DNA of 64,000 bases from Erwinia mallotivora (GCF_000590885.1 NZ_JFHN01000045.1:62001-126000); one strand, 5' to 3'; counted from the stretch's first letter, positions 1 to 12,191 are shown. Notes: generated by a model not told the origin, from the sequence alone. Made by a program: numbers and translations.

Positions 1-146
<146 letters not shown>

Positions 147-158
147 GAGGAGATCTGA

Positions 159-1919
<1,761 letters not shown>

Positions 1920-1925
1920 TACAGC

Positions 1926-1952
1926 AAAGGGACACAATCTGTGTCCCTTTTC
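1926..1952. terminator. Terminator between obgE and pmrB (possibly bidirectional)
   Basis: Perfect inverted repeat AAAGGGACAC (1926-1935) / GTGTCCCTTT (1941-1950) with loop AATCT. It has T residues on the + side and A residues on the other side, so it could stop both convergent transcripts. Confidence 0.85.
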
Positions 1953-1967
1953 GATCGCCATTGCAGT

Positions 1968-3023
1968 TCAGTTAAGCTTTGCGGGTAGCCAGCAGGTTGC
2001 ATTGAGGCCGCTGCGGTCCTGGCGATTATGCAAACGTAATTCGCCGTGGTGAAGCTGAGCGATTCTCTGCACAATATTTAATCCCAGCCCACTTCCACCA
2101 TAGCGCTGATCCATGCGGCGAAATGCTTTGGTCAGATCCTGCGTCGCAGAGGGATCGATCCCCGGTCCTTCATCCCGCACGGTAAAACTACTGCCACCTT
2201 GTTCTGTCTGCACAATCAGACTGATATGGCTTCCTTCCGGACTGTAGCGGGAGGCATTCTCCAGCAGATTACGCAACATTAATCGCAGTAATACGGCATC
2301 TCCCTGGATGCTGGGAGTCATATTGCCGGGCTCTTCGAGCGTCTGATTGCGTAAGGCCAGCATTTCGACCATTTCAACCTGCAAGGGGGCAAATACGGCA
2401 TACCAGCTAACGATCTGATAATGGCCCCCTGCCAGCGCCTGACCGGCCCGCGACAGCATCAGCAACTGCTCAATGACATGCATCAGTTGGTCAATTCGCT
2501 CAACCAACATTTTTCCCTGTGGCACACCCTGTTGCTCAAGCAGTTCCAGATGCAGACGCAGTCCGGCAAGCGGGGTACGGAGCTCATGAGCGGCATCGGC
2601 GGTAAACAGCCGCTCCTGTTGCAACGTGTGTTCCAGCCTGCCCAAAAGCTGATTCATTGCACCTGTTACTGCTGCTATCTCAGTCATATCGGAAAAATGT
2701 GGCAGTGGCGTCAGATTATCAGCCGAACGCTCTGACAGGCTTGTTTGCAGTGAGCGAAGTGGACGAATAATCCAGCTTATCGCCCAGAATGACAGTAACA
2801 GTGTTAAGCAAACCATCACCAGCGAGGGCAGCAGCAGAGAGGCGATCGCTTCGCGTATCTCTCCTTCAACCCGTTCATTACGTGCGTGAGCCGAAAGCGT
2901 TTCGTTAACCAGAAAACCTATCTGCTCACGACTTTCATGCCACAGCCAGGCGGCACTCATTAACTGGCAGGTGAGCAGGATCAGCGCCAGCATAATCAGC
3001 AAGCGCCGACGCATACTGTTCAC
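1968..3023 (-). CDS. pmrB: PmrB/BasS-type sensor histidine kinase
   Basis: 351 residues: membrane segment at about 7-27, a short periplasmic loop, a second membrane segment at about 62-84, HAMP, then HisKA with H146 in AAHELRTPLAG and a HATPase domain (NLLENASRYS, DEGPGID, RYGGSGLGLNIVQ). The roughly 34-residue periplasmic loop carries ExxE motifs at 30-33 (ESRE), 50-53 (ERVE) and 55-58 (EIRE). In Salmonella PmrB such motifs bind Fe3+. This supports PmrB identity and a role in sensing iron or cationic peptides to control lipid A modification. Its ATG overlaps the pmrA TGA by 4 bases, indicating translational coupling. Confidence 0.9.
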   Translation of the reverse strand: MNSMRRRLLIMLALILLTCQLMSAAWLWHESREQIGFLVNETLSAHARNERVEGEIREAIASLLLPSLVMVCLTLLLSFWAISWIIRPLRSLQTSLSERSADNLTPLPHFSDMTEIAAVTGAMNQLLGRLEHTLQQERLFTADAAHELRTPLAGLRLHLELLEQQGVPQGKMLVERIDQLMHVIEQLLMLSRAGQALAGGHYQIVSWYAVFAPLQVEMVEMLALRNQTLEEPGNMTPSIQGDAVLLRLMLRNLLENASRYSPEGSHISLIVQTEQGGSSFTVRDEGPGIDPSATQDLTKAFRRMDQRYGGSGLGLNIVQRIAQLHHGELRLHNRQDRSGLNATCWLPAKLN

Positions 3024-3682
3024 GCGCGTTCTTCCAGACGATATCCCACACCACGGACGGTTCGGATACGATCTTTGCCCAGTTTGCGCCGTAGGTTATG
3101 AATGTGAACTTCCAGCGTATTAGAGCCGGTATCATCCTGCCAACTGTAAAGGTCCTGCTGTAAAGTTTCACGATGCACCGTCTGGCCGATACGCATCAGT
3201 AAACGGGTCAGCAAGGCAAACTCTTTCGGGGTAATTTCAAGCGGCTGATTGTCGAGATAAACCTGCCGTGAGGAGAGATTGAGCGAAATATCCCCCTGTT
3301 GCAGCAAATTATCACTGTGCCCCTGATAGCGACGAATCAAAGCCCGCACCCTGGCTTTTAACTCAACAAGAGCAAAAGGCTTCACCAGATAATCATCGGC
3401 TCCCGCATCCAGACCTTCTACCCGATCCTCTAAAGCGTCGCGGGCGGTGAGAATTAACACCGGTAGATCGATATGGGCTTTGCGCCACTGACGTAGCAGA
3501 TCGCCACCATCACGATCCGGCAGCCCCAGATCAAGCACGATCAGACTATATTGCCCACTGTCCAGCAGGGCACATGCTTCTGATCCTTTTGTTGCTGTGT
3601 CCACGGCGTAGCCCTCACTGGTTAGTGCCTGAACCAGCCCGCCCAGCAAGAGCGCGTCATCTTCCACAATCAGTAATTTCAT
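3020..3682 (-). CDS. pmrA: PmrA/BasR-type OmpR-family response regulator
   Basis: 220 residues. The receiver domain (1 to about 120) has the acidic pair E7/D8/D9, phospho-acceptor D51 in IVLDLGLPDRDGG and the conserved K in YLVKPFA. The C-terminal winged-helix OmpR/PhoB domain ends in NTLEVHIHNLRRKLGKDRIRTVRGVGYRLEE. The partner is PmrB. It begins 5 bases after the dacB stop and overlaps pmrB, so dacB-pmrA-pmrB look co-transcribed. In E. coli this pair sits elsewhere, next to eptA. Targets would be lipid A modification genes; none are in the window. Confidence 0.9.
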   Translation of the reverse strand: MKLLIVEDDALLLGGLVQALTSEGYAVDTATKGSEACALLDSGQYSLIVLDLGLPDRDGGDLLRQWRKAHIDLPVLILTARDALEDRVEGLDAGADDYLVKPFALVELKARVRALIRRYQGHSDNLLQQGDISLNLSSRQVYLDNQPLEITPKEFALLTRLLMRIGQTVHRETLQQDLYSWQDDTGSNTLEVHIHNLRRKLGKDRIRTVRGVGYRLEERA

Positions 3683-3687
3683 TGTTG

Positions 3688-5121
3688 TCAGTTGTTTTGG
3701 TAAACATCCTTATAGAGTCGGCTTTCAAAGCGAACCAACGGAATACGGCGCTGTTTCTGATCCTGCGGCGGAACCGCATAGCCAGAAAGATACTGAACAA
3801 AAGCCACGCGCTGTCCACTGGCGGTGGTCATGAAGCCGGCAAGATTATAGACGCCTTGTAGTGAACCTGTTTTGGCTGACACTTTGCCATCCACGCCAGC
3901 CTCGTGCAGACCACCCCGATAACGTAAGGTGCCGTCATAACCCGCAAGTGGCAACATGGAGATAAAGTTTAATTGTTGATCGTTTTTTGCAATGTATTGC
4001 AACACCTGCATCATAGTAGCAGGTGAAAGCAAATCATGGCGTGACAAACCTGAGCCATCCACCTGGATACTGTTACCCAAATCGACATTTGCTTTCTGTC
4101 GCAGGATCTGACGTACGGCATCAGAACCCGCGCGCCAGGTACCCGGTACTCCAAAGCGTTCATGACCGATAGTGCGGAAAACGGTGTCGGCAATCATGTT
4201 GTCCGACTTCTTCAACATAATTTTCAGCAAATCGTGCAGGGGAGCGGACTGCGTTGCAGCCAGCACGGTGGCAGGCGTGGTGACCTGCGTCTGGCGTAGA
4301 AGATGACCTGAATAGTCGATACCTGCATCCTGCAACTCTGCTTTCAGCAGAGCGCCTGCATAGCTGGCCCCATCCTGGATAGCAAAAGCCAGCGGAAGAG
4401 GTTCAGAGCGTTGCGTCATACAGCCCGTTAATGTAAAGCGATTCAGCTCGCCAGGCATCACATCCAGTTCACAATACTGCGCTTCTGATGAACCCCGAGC
4501 CAGAGTGCGGACTTCACTGAACATGTTGACCGGATAGTAAGACGCAACCCGGATAAAAGCTTTTTCGCCCGGATTAGGCGCACTGTACAGCGATACCGAA
4601 AAACAGTTGCGGTCGACAATTGCCGCAGCAGGAGGCGCGCTGAAGCATTGTGTCAGGTCATTCCAGGGCCAGCCCGGTGCTTTATCGTGGCTGGCAAAAA
4701 TGGAGGTATCAATGACCAGATTTCCCTGAATATGCTGGATACCCTGTTTTTTAAGATTTGCCACCATATTACGTAAATCCTGCCGGGTCAGGGTGGGATC
4801 GCCGCCAAATCGTGCGACAAGATCGCCTTTCAACGTTCCATCGCTGATGCTCCCCTTACTTTCCAGCTGGGTGTGAAATCGGTAATCTGGTCCCAGTTGC
4901 AGCAGTGCTGCCAGTGCGGTGATCACCTTCATGGTACTGGCGGGAAGGGCCATCTGTTTGCTGTGATAATCAATGGAGGGTGTGCTTGCACCTATTTTTT
5001 GGACAATCAGTGTCAGATTGGCGCCATCTGGCAGATACTGGGTGTAATCTTCGACCTGTGCGGCCTGTGCATTTAGCATAAATGCGCAGGCCAGGCCGGT
5101 TATAAATGGTGAAAATCGCAT
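3688..5121 (-). CDS. dacB: D-alanyl-D-alanine carboxypeptidase/endopeptidase PBP4
   Basis: 477 residues from MRFSPFITGLACAFMLNAQAA, a Sec signal peptide cleaved after AQA; the length equals E. coli DacB. An open frame extends upstream, but the extra 43 residues precede the signal peptide and are rejected. Class C PBP motifs: SxxK as ASTMKV (catalytic Ser), SxN as KSDN, KTG as SAKTGS. A periplasmic enzyme that trims and cuts peptidoglycan peptide cross-links. Divergent from greA and upstream of pmrAB. Confidence 0.96.
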   Translation of the reverse strand: MRFSPFITGLACAFMLNAQAAQVEDYTQYLPDGANLTLIVQKIGASTPSIDYHSKQMALPASTMKVITALAALLQLGPDYRFHTQLESKGSISDGTLKGDLVARFGGDPTLTRQDLRNMVANLKKQGIQHIQGNLVIDTSIFASHDKAPGWPWNDLTQCFSAPPAAAIVDRNCFSVSLYSAPNPGEKAFIRVASYYPVNMFSEVRTLARGSSEAQYCELDVMPGELNRFTLTGCMTQRSEPLPLAFAIQDGASYAGALLKAELQDAGIDYSGHLLRQTQVTTPATVLAATQSAPLHDLLKIMLKKSDNMIADTVFRTIGHERFGVPGTWRAGSDAVRQILRQKANVDLGNSIQVDGSGLSRHDLLSPATMMQVLQYIAKNDQQLNFISMLPLAGYDGTLRYRGGLHEAGVDGKVSAKTGSLQGVYNLAGFMTTASGQRVAFVQYLSGYAVPPQDQKQRRIPLVRFESRLYKDVYQNN

Positions 5122-5370
5122 AATCTCGCGTTTACTGGCAGGTGATGTTGTCATACTACGGTGCTTCAAGGTGCAAAGTAAACGATGACCCACCATGAAC
5201 TCTGCGGTAAAATACGTATCAAAATGCAAAACCTTCAGACCCTGAGACATACCTTCGGGTCGGGGTTATTTTGTTTGTAATTCAGTAGCAAGCGCCGCAG
5301 AACGCTTTTTCTGCATCTGACTGTCAGGATGACGAAATTTTGCACAGGACAGAGTTAACGAGGTATTGAG

Positions 5371-5847
5371 ATGAATCAGATTCCGATGACGTTAAGGGGC
5401 GCGGAAAGACTGCGCGAAGAGCTGGAAGAGCTGAAAACCATTAAACGCCCCAGAATTATTGCCTCAATTGCTGAAGCACGTGAGCATGGTGATTTAAAAG
5501 AGAATGCCGAATATCACGCTGCGCGTGAAGAGCAGGGATTCTGTGAGGGCCGGATTCAGGAAATTGAAGCCAAGCTGTCTAATGCACAGGTAATAGATGT
5601 CACTAAAATGAATGCGAATGGCCGCATCATTTTTGGTTCGACTGTGACCGTATTGAATCTGGACACCGATGAAGAGTCGACCTATCGCATCGTTGGCGAT
5701 GACGAAGCTGACTTCAAACAAAATCTGATTTCCGTCAACTCACCGATGGCGCGTGGTTTGATCGGAAAAGAGGTGGACGACGTCACGGTGATCAAAACGC
5801 CGGGTGGTGACGTAGAGTACGAGATTCTTAAGGTTGAATATCTCTGA
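5371..5847 (+). CDS. greA: Transcription elongation factor GreA
   Basis: 158 residues, the family length. An N-terminal antiparallel coiled coil ([19 protein letters not shown]...) carries the acidic tip [15 protein letters not shown] that enters the RNA polymerase secondary channel and promotes cleavage of backtracked RNA. The C-terminal FKBP-like globular domain ends [14 protein letters not shown]. It is divergent from dacB, with a 249-base spacer containing its promoter, and ends at a bidirectional terminator. Confidence 0.98.
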   Translation: MNQIPMTLRGAERLREELEELKTIKRPRIIASIAEAREHGDLKENAEYHAAREEQGFCEGRIQEIEAKLSNAQVIDVTKMNANGRIIFGSTVTVLNLDTDEESTYRIVGDDEADFKQNLISVNSPMARGLIGKEVDDVTVIKTPGGDVEYEILKVEYL

Positions 5848-5887
5848 ACAGAGGCGGTAATTGAGTTCAGAAGATTGTAAAGAAAAG

Positions 5888-5912
5888 AAAAGGCCGTCAG
5901 ACGGCCTTTTAT
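5888..5912. terminator. Bidirectional terminator between greA and yhbY
   Basis: AAAAGGCCGT (5888-5897) CAG ACGGCCTTTT (5901-5910): a 10-bp perfect stem with T and A tracts on both sides, between convergent genes. Confidence 0.92.
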
Positions 5913-5967
5913 AAGGATAAGGAGCATGGCAACTTCTGCTGGCTGATTTTCAGAAATGTTTCCGAAT

Positions 5968-6261
5968 TCAGCGCGGGAGGGCTATTTTCCCTTCTTTTGA
6001 CGGACGGAACAGCACCAGTGTTTTGCCGATGACCTGTACGTTAGCGGCTTTGGTTTCACGCACAATAGCGTCAACTATGAGGCTTTTAGTCTCACGGTCT
6101 TCGGTAGCAATTTTTACCTTGATCAACTCGTGATGTTCCAGCGCTTGTTCAATTTCGGCCAGCACTCCTTCGGTCAGGCCGTTGTTACCCAGCATTACGA
6201 CGGGCTTCAGCGGATGGGCCAGTCCTTTCAGGTGCTGTTTTTGTTTGGTACTCAGATTCAT
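5968..6261 (-). CDS. yhbY: CRM-domain ribosome assembly RNA-binding protein
   Basis: 97 residues, a single CRM domain with an IF3-C-like alpha/beta fold. The diagnostic GxxG loop is VVMLGNNGLTEGV near residues 21-34. The family binds pre-50S particles. The gene is divergent from rlmE, itself a 50S maturation enzyme, as in E. coli. Start and length match E. coli YhbY. Confidence 0.95.
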   Translation of the reverse strand: MNLSTKQKQHLKGLAHPLKPVVMLGNNGLTEGVLAEIEQALEHHELIKVKIATEDRETKSLIVDAIVRETKAANVQVIGKTLVLFRPSKEGKIALPR

Positions 6262-6388
6262 CGTATTTTTTACTTACATTGGGATTGAAAACGGGTCATT
6301 CTACCGCCATCTCCGGTGTATCACCAAATCGGTGTGCTGATTTGCGCGGTTTATTTATCGCATACGTTGAATCAAAGTTGGAAATTGT

Positions 6389-7018
6389 ATGACTGGTAAA
6401 AAGCGTTCGGCCAGTTCCAGCCGCTGGCTTCAGGAACACTTTAGCGATAAATATGTGCTCGAGGCACAGAAAAAAGGGCTGCGCTCTCGTGCCTGGTTTA
6501 AACTTGATGAAATACAGCAGGGCGATAAGCTCTTCAGGCCGGGAATGACGGTGGTTGACCTCGGCGCAGCGCCCGGGGGCTGGTCGCAATATGTGGTGAC
6601 GCAGATTGGCAATAAAGGTCGCGTCATTGCCTGTGATATCCTGCCGATGGATCCTATCGTTGGTGTCGATTTCCTACAGGGTGATTTTCGTGATGAACTG
6701 GTGCTGAAAGCACTGATGGACCGCGTCGGAGAAGACAAAATCCAGGTAGTGATGTCGGATATGGCACCGAATATGACCGGGACGCCTGAGGTGGATATTC
6801 CAAGGTCAATGTATTTGGTTGAGCTTGCGCTGGAGATGTGTCGGGATGTACTGGCACCTGGCGGTAGTTTTTTAGTGAAAGTGTTTCAGGGAGATGGCTT
6901 TGAAGATTACCTCCGGGAAATTCGCTCCCTGTTTACGAAAGTGAAAATTCGTAAGCCGGATTCTTCGCGCTCTCGTTCGCGTGAAGTGTACATTGTAGCG
7001 ACAGGGCGCAAACTATAG
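6389..7018 (+). CDS. rlmE: 23S rRNA 2'-O-ribose U2552 methyltransferase
   Basis: 209 residues. A Rossmann SAM-binding fold with motif [14 protein letters not shown], and the K-D-K-E catalytic set visible as [25 protein letters not shown] and SREVYIVA. It methylates U2552 in the A loop of 23S rRNA on the 50S subunit (formerly ftsJ/rrmJ). It lies 46 bases upstream of ftsH, the heat-shock rlmE-ftsH operon of enterobacteria. Confidence 0.97.
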   Translation: MTGKKRSASSSRWLQEHFSDKYVLEAQKKGLRSRAWFKLDEIQQGDKLFRPGMTVVDLGAAPGGWSQYVVTQIGNKGRVIACDILPMDPIVGVDFLQGDFRDELVLKALMDRVGEDKIQVVMSDMAPNMTGTPEVDIPRSMYLVELALEMCRDVLAPGGSFLVKVFQGDGFEDYLREIRSLFTKVKIRKPDSSRSRSREVYIVATGRKL

Positions 7019-7064
7019 TACCCTACGCTGTCTGTTAACACAGTTGTAATATGAGGTTAATCCC

Positions 7065-9005
7065 TTGAGTGACATGGCGAAAAACCTGATTCTTTGGTTA
7101 GTCATCGCAGTTGTGCTGATGTCGGTTTTCCAGAGTTTCGGACCCAGCGAGTCGAATGGCCGTAGGGTTGATTACTCAACTTTCCTGTCTGAAGTTAATC
7201 AGGATCAGGTCCGCGAGGCTCGTATCAACGGACGTGAAATCAACGTTACCAAAAAAGATAGCAATCGATACACGACCTATATCCCCGTCAACGATCCCAA
7301 GTTGCTCGATAACCTGTTGACCAAAAACGTAAAAGTAGTGGGTGAACCACCTGAAGAACCAAGCCTGTTGGCTTCTATCTTCATCTCATGGTTCCCGATG
7401 CTGTTGTTGATTGGTGTCTGGATATTCTTCATGCGCCAGATGCAGGGCGGTGGTGGCAAGGGAGCGATGTCCTTTGGCAAAAGCAAAGCCCGCATGTTGA
7501 CGGAAGATCAGATCAAAACGACTTTTGCAGATGTGGCAGGCTGTGATGAAGCCAAAGAGGAAGTTGGTGAACTGGTTGAATACCTGCGCGAGCCAAGCCG
7601 TTTTCAGAAGCTGGGTGGTAAAATTCCGAAAGGCGTGCTGATGGTTGGCCCTCCCGGTACGGGTAAAACGTTGTTAGCAAAAGCCATCGCAGGTGAAGCA
7701 AAAGTGCCTTTCTTCACCATTTCAGGTTCTGACTTTGTTGAAATGTTTGTCGGCGTCGGTGCTTCTCGTGTTCGTGACATGTTCGAACAAGCCAAAAAAG
7801 CAGCGCCTTGTATCATCTTTATCGATGAAATTGATGCGGTTGGTCGGCAACGTGGTGCTGGTCTGGGTGGTGGTCACGACGAGCGTGAGCAGACTCTGAA
7901 CCAGATGCTGGTCGAGATGGATGGTTTTGAAGGCAATGAGGGCATCATCGTTATCGCCGCGACTAACCGTCCGGATGTACTCGACCCTGCACTGCTGCGT
8001 CCGGGACGTTTTGACCGCCAGGTCGTGGTCGGTTTGCCTGACGTACGTGGACGTGAGCAAATTCTGAAAGTGCATATGCGTCGCGTCCCTCTGGCAACAG
8101 ATATTGATGCAGCAATCATTGCGCGCGGCACGCCAGGTTTTTCCGGGGCCGATCTGGCAAACCTGGTGAACGAAGCGGCGCTGTTTGCTGCTCGTGGTAA
8201 TCGCCGTGTGGTATCGATGGTTGAGTTTGAGAAGGCGAAAGACAAGATCATGATGGGAGCCGAAAGGCGCTCTATGGTGATGACTGAGGCACAGAAAGAG
8301 TCCACCGCTTATCACGAAGCGGGCCATGCGATTATTGGTCGGCTGGTACCGGAGCACGATCCCGTGCATAAAGTTACCATCATTCCGCGTGGTCGTGCCC
8401 TGGGGGTGACTTTCTTCCTGCCTGAGGGGGATGCCATCAGCGCCAGTCGTCAGAAACTGGAAAGTCAGATTTCCACCCTCTATGGTGGTCGCCTTGCTGA
8501 AGAGATCATTTACGGTGTTGAACATGTTTCCACCGGTGCCTCTAACGACATCAAAGTAGCAACCTCAATTGCACGTAACATGGTTACGCAATGGGGCTTC
8601 TCAGAAAAACTGGGGCCGTTGCTTTACGCTGAAGAAGAAGGTGAAGTTTTCCTTGGACGTTCTGTAGCTAAAGCAAAACATATGTCTGATGAAACTGCTC
8701 GTATCATTGATCAGGAAGTGAAGTCACTGGTAGAAGGTAACTACCAACGTGCCCGTCGCATTCTGAACGAAAACATGGACATACTTCATGCAATGAAAGA
8801 TGCGCTGATGAAGTATGAAACCATCGATGCGCCGCAGATTGACGACCTGATGGCGCGCCGCGAAGTGCGTCCGCCAGCAGGTTGGGAAGATCCAGGCACT
8901 AATAATTCTGACAGCAACGGTACACCAAAGGCTCCGCGACCGGTAGATGAACCGCGTACGCCAAATCCAGGCAATACCATGTCAGAACAGCTGGGCGATA
9001 AATAA
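7065..9005 (+). CDS. ftsH: ATP-dependent zinc metalloprotease FtsH
   Basis: 646 residues from a TTG codon ([10 protein letters not shown]). GAGG at 7053-7056 is well spaced for TTG 7065 but too far from the internal ATG at 7074, so the TTG start is preferred. Two membrane segments (about 8-25 and 101-123) flank a periplasmic domain. The AAA+ domain has Walker A GPPGTGKT at 195-202, Walker B IIFIDEID and [11 protein letters not shown]. The M41 protease has HEAGH at about 417-421 as the zinc site. It is a hexameric inner-membrane protease that degrades LpxC, sigma-32 and unassembled membrane proteins. Confidence 0.98.
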   Translation: MSDMAKNLILWLVIAVVLMSVFQSFGPSESNGRRVDYSTFLSEVNQDQVREARINGREINVTKKDSNRYTTYIPVNDPKLLDNLLTKNVKVVGEPPEEPSLLASIFISWFPMLLLIGVWIFFMRQMQGGGGKGAMSFGKSKARMLTEDQIKTTFADVAGCDEAKEEVGELVEYLREPSRFQKLGGKIPKGVLMVGPPGTGKTLLAKAIAGEAKVPFFTISGSDFVEMFVGVGASRVRDMFEQAKKAAPCIIFIDEIDAVGRQRGAGLGGGHDEREQTLNQMLVEMDGFEGNEGIIVIAATNRPDVLDPALLRPGRFDRQVVVGLPDVRGREQILKVHMRRVPLATDIDAAIIARGTPGFSGADLANLVNEAALFAARGNRRVVSMVEFEKAKDKIMMGAERRSMVMTEAQKESTAYHEAGHAIIGRLVPEHDPVHKVTIIPRGRALGVTFFLPEGDAISASRQKLESQISTLYGGRLAEEIIYGVEHVSTGASNDIKVATSIARNMVTQWGFSEKLGPLLYAEEEGEVFLGRSVAKAKHMSDETARIIDQEVKSLVEGNYQRARRILNENMDILHAMKDALMKYETIDAPQIDDLMARREVRPPAGWEDPGTNNSDSNGTPKAPRPVDEPRTPNPGNTMSEQLGDK

Positions 9006-9028
9006 GTTATCCTGCCATCGTCCCCCTG

Positions 9029-9054
9029 AACCCCGGCGCTGACCGGGGTTTTTT
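9029..9054 (+). terminator. Terminator after ftsH
   Basis: CCCCGG (9031-9036) / CCGGGG (9043-9048) with loop CGCTGA, followed by six T residues. Confidence 0.92.
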
Positions 9055-9106
9055 ATATCCACGACAACTGAATATGATTCGTAAATCTGTCAGGAGAGAC
9101 AACGTT

Positions 9107-9943
9107 ATGAAACTTCATGCCAGAGACTCCGTGCTCGATTTATCCCATCCTCATGTGATGGGTATATTGAATGTAACTCCGGATTCGTTCTCTGATGGCG
9201 GCAAGCATAACGAGTTAATTCAGGCTGTTACACATGCTAATTCCATGATTAATGCAGGCGCGACCATCATCGATATTGGTGGCGAGTCCACGCGTCCCGG
9301 TGCGGAAGAGGTCAGTGTACAGCAGGAGCTGGAGCGGGTGATCCCGGTAGTGGAAGCCATTGCGCAACGCTTTGAAGTGTGGATTTCAGTAGATACATCT
9401 AAAACCGAAGTGATTCGCGAGGCTGCCCATGCGGGAGCGCATCTGATTAACGACATCCGTTCATTGCAGGAGCCAGGAGCGCTGGAGGCTACAGCGGCCA
9501 GTGGCCTGCCGGTCTGCCTGATGCATATGCAGGGCGAGCCACGCACTATGCAACAGTCACCGCATTATCAGCATTTTTTACAGGATGTTGAGGCATTTTT
9601 CATCGAGCGCATTGCGCGCTGTGAGGCCGCAGGAATTAAAAAAGATCGGTTGCTGCTCGACCCGGGATTTGGTTTCGGTAAGAATCTGAGACACAATTAT
9701 CAGCTGCTGGCCCACCTTGCTGATTTTCATCGTTTTGGTATGCCTCTGCTGGTCGGAATGTCACGCAAAAGCATGATAGGCCAGTTGTTAAACGTCGGCC
9801 CATCTCAGCGTCTGACTGGTAGTCTGGCCTGCGCGGTGATTGCCGCTATGCAAGGTGCGCATATTCTGCGTGTCCATGATGTTAAAGAAACCGTCGAGGC
9901 CATGCGCGTCGTCGAAGCAACATTGTCAGCAAAGGAAGAGTAA
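9107..9943 (+). CDS. folP: Dihydropteroate synthase
   Basis: 278 residues from [32 protein letters not shown]. An ATG 33 bases upstream is in frame but lies before the conserved N terminus; CAGGAGAGA at 9091 favours 9107. A TIM barrel with signature [24 protein letters not shown] and [10 protein letters not shown], and pterin/sulfonamide-site residues in [10 protein letters not shown]. It condenses p-aminobenzoate with 6-hydroxymethyl-dihydropterin diphosphate in folate synthesis. glmM follows 4 bases after its stop. No insertion suggestive of sulfonamide resistance was seen. Confidence 0.97.
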   Translation: MKLHARDSVLDLSHPHVMGILNVTPDSFSDGGKHNELIQAVTHANSMINAGATIIDIGGESTRPGAEEVSVQQELERVIPVVEAIAQRFEVWISVDTSKTEVIREAAHAGAHLINDIRSLQEPGALEATAASGLPVCLMHMQGEPRTMQQSPHYQHFLQDVEAFFIERIARCEAAGIKKDRLLLDPGFGFGKNLRHNYQLLAHLADFHRFGMPLLVGMSRKSMIGQLLNVGPSQRLTGSLACAVIAAMQGAHILRVHDVKETVEAMRVVEATLSAKEE

Positions 9944-9947
9944 TCCT

Positions 9948-11282
9948 ATGAGCAACCGTAAGTATTTTGGGACCGATGGCATTCGTGGAAAAGTGGGCGA
10001 ATCGCCAATTACGCCTGATTTTGTGCTCAAGTTGGGCTGGGCGGCGGGCAAGGTGCTGGCAAGAAACGGCTCAAAAAAAATCATTATTGGCAAGGATACG
10101 CGTATCTCAGGTTACATGTTGGAGTCGGCCCTGGAGGCTGGTTTGGCGGCCGCTGGATTATCAGCAGCTTTTACCGGACCGATGCCTACGCCAGCTATTG
10201 CCTATCTGACCCGTACTTTTCGGGCTGAAGCCGGGATCGTTATTTCCGCTTCACACAATCCTTTTGATGACAATGGTATTAAATTTTTCTCGATTGAAGG
10301 CACCAAGTTACCTGACGATGTTGAGGAAGCGATTGAGGCAGAAATGGAAAAGCCGATTACCTGCGTGGAATCTGCTGAACTTGGTCGTGCCAGTCGTATT
10401 GTTGATGCCGCAGGTCGCTATATTGAGTTCTGTAAAGGCACATTTCCTGGCGAACTGAGCCTGAATGGGCTGAAAATCGTCGTGGATTGTGCAAATGGTG
10501 CAACCTATCATATCGCGCCAAATGTGCTGCGCGAACTTGGGGCCACGGTCATTACGCTGGGTGTCCACCCTGATGGTATGAACATCAATAAAGAATGTGG
10601 TGCAACAGATGTTCGTCAACTTCAGGCGCGAGTGCTGGCAGAAAAGGCAGATATTGGTCTGGCTTATGACGGTGATGGTGACCGCATCATGATGGTGGAC
10701 CACCTTGGTTGCAAAGTGGATGGCGATCAGATTCTTTACATCATCGCTCGAGAAGGTCTGCGCCAGGGGCAGTTACGTGGCGGCGTCGTGGGCACATTGA
10801 TGAGCAACATGGGGCTGGAACTGGCACTGAAGCAGTTGGGAATTCCTTTTGCCAGAGCAAAAGTCGGCGATCGTTATGTTTTAGAAAAAATGCAGGAAAA
10901 AGGCTGGCGTCTCGGGGCGGAAAACTCCGGGCATGTCATCCTGCTTGATAAGACCACTACCGGAGATGGCATAGTAGCTGGTTTGCAGGTACTTACTGCG
11001 ATGGTACGTAATCATATGAGCCTGCATGACTTGTGTAGCGGGATGAAACTGCTGCCACAAATACTGGTGAATGTTCGCTTCAGCGGTGAAACCGATCCCC
11101 TGGAAGATGAGCAGGTCAAAGCGGTGACATCCGAGGTTGAGAAAGAACTGCACGGTCGTGGTCGCGTGTTGTTGAGAAAATCGGGTACGGAGCCTTTAAT
11201 CCGGGTAATGGTTGAAGGCGAGAATGAAGATCAGGTGACGGCACTGGCACATCGTATTGCCGACGCCGTCAAGGCCGTTTAA
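9948..11282 (+). CDS. glmM: Phosphoglucosamine mutase
   Basis: 444 residues starting [17 protein letters not shown]. The catalytic phosphoserine is S102 in [13 protein letters not shown]. The Mg-binding loop is DGDGDRIMM, the sugar-binding loop GAENSGHV, the phosphate-binding loop [12 protein letters not shown]. It converts glucosamine-6-P to glucosamine-1-P for UDP-GlcNAc, feeding peptidoglycan and LPS. An upstream open frame overlaps folP and is ignored. folP-glmM is the conserved enterobacterial pair. Confidence 0.97.
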   Translation: MSNRKYFGTDGIRGKVGESPITPDFVLKLGWAAGKVLARNGSKKIIIGKDTRISGYMLESALEAGLAAAGLSAAFTGPMPTPAIAYLTRTFRAEAGIVISASHNPFDDNGIKFFSIEGTKLPDDVEEAIEAEMEKPITCVESAELGRASRIVDAAGRYIEFCKGTFPGELSLNGLKIVVDCANGATYHIAPNVLRELGATVITLGVHPDGMNINKECGATDVRQLQARVLAEKADIGLAYDGDGDRIMMVDHLGCKVDGDQILYIIAREGLRQGQLRGGVVGTLMSNMGLELALKQLGIPFARAKVGDRYVLEKMQEKGWRLGAENSGHVILLDKTTTGDGIVAGLQVLTAMVRNHMSLHDLCSGMKLLPQILVNVRFSGETDPLEDEQVKAVTSEVEKELHGRGRVLLRKSGTEPLIRVMVEGENEDQVTALAHRIADAVKAV

Positions 11283-11294
11283 CACAGTGATCAC

Positions 11295-11321
11295 CGGAGT
11301 TGCTGGCTCCGCTTTATTTTT
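11295..11321 (+). terminator. Probable terminator after glmM
   Basis: CGGAG (11295-11299) / CTCCG (11307-11311) with a 7-base loop, followed by CTTTATTTTT. The stem is short, so strength is uncertain. The remaining bases up to secG (11577) show no gene; they probably hold the secG promoter. Confidence 0.6.
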
Positions 11322-11576
11322 CAAGCTAATGGATGAGCTGAAGTGTGTGCAGGAATGCCTGGGCAGCCGTGATTGTCTGATTTATCAGCATTTTCCATCT
11401 TCACTCATGACTTTTGCTGTTTTTTTCTGCAAATAACCTCAGGGTGATAAATTGCCCTTGCGTGGGCAGGCTGCTTTGGTTAGTATTCACACCCGCTTCG
11501 GAAGGGTAGTGATACTACCTGCTGGTTGGTTTGAAGCTTTTGATGTGCGAGTCTCGCGCAAGGAACAGGTTGAATT

Positions 11577-11912
11577 ATGTACGAAGCTCTTTTGGTAGTT
11601 TTCCTTATTGTAGCCATCGGCCTGGTTGGTCTGATTATGCTGCAACAAGGTAAAGGCGCTGATATGGGCGCGTCATTTGGTGCTGGCTCCTCGGCAACGC
11701 TGTTTGGTTCTAACGGTTCAGGTAACTTTATGACCCGTATGACCGCTGTGCTGGCGACGTTGTTCTTCATCATCAGTCTGATTCTGGGTAACATCAACAG
11801 CAACAAAACTCAGAAAGGAAGCGAGTGGGAAAATCTGACTCAGCCTGCGCAATCTCAGCAGCAGAGCCAGCCTGCAAAACCGGCTACGCCGGGTAGCGAT
11901 ATCCCGCAGTAA
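11577..11912 (+). CDS. secG: Protein translocase subunit SecG
   Basis: 111 residues: membrane segment 1 at about 3-20 (EALLVVFLIVAIGLVGLIML), a Gly/Ala-rich cytoplasmic loop (GKGADMGASFGAGSSATLFGS), membrane segment 2 at about 55-72, then a hydrophilic Gln/Pro-rich tail (SQQQSQPAKPATPG). It is part of the SecYEG preprotein channel and helps SecA cycling. tRNA-Leu follows 56 bases after the stop, as in E. coli. Confidence 0.97.
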   Translation: MYEALLVVFLIVAIGLVGLIMLQQGKGADMGASFGAGSSATLFGSNGSGNFMTRMTAVLATLFFIISLILGNINSNKTQKGSEWENLTQPAQSQQQSQPAKPATPGSDIPQ

Positions 11913-11968
11913 GTTGTTAATGTTGTTATATTCGGCGCGACAGAATAAAAAAAGTCGCAATCTTTAGT

Positions 11969-12055
11969 GCCGTGGTGGTGGAATTGGTAGACACGCTACC
12001 TTGAGGTGGTAGTGCCCGCATGGGCTTACGGGTTCAAGTCCCGTCCTCGGTACCA
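11969..12055 (+). tRNA. leuU: tRNA-Leu (GAG)
   Basis: An 87-base class II tRNA with encoded CCA (12053-12055). The anticodon stem CTACC/GGTAG encloses loop TTGAGGT, anticodon GAG at 12003-12005. The long variable arm GCCC-GCAT-GGGC is typical of tRNA-Leu; T arm ACGGG-TTCAAGT-CCCGT. The acceptor 5' strand GCCGTGG faces CCTCGGT: position 5 is U opposite U68, where a Watson-Crick pair is expected. Position is conserved downstream of secG. Confidence 0.95.
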
Positions 12056-12114
12056 AATCTCAGTATTGCTTGTATTTTTTACAAGTTTGGCGTAGTATTT
12101 GCCACGTTTTCGGA

Positions 12115-12191
<77 letters not shown>

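Noticed and set aside
7722-8525. Minus-strand frame opposite ftsH
   Set aside because: Shadow of the AAA+ protease gene; not conserved as protein.
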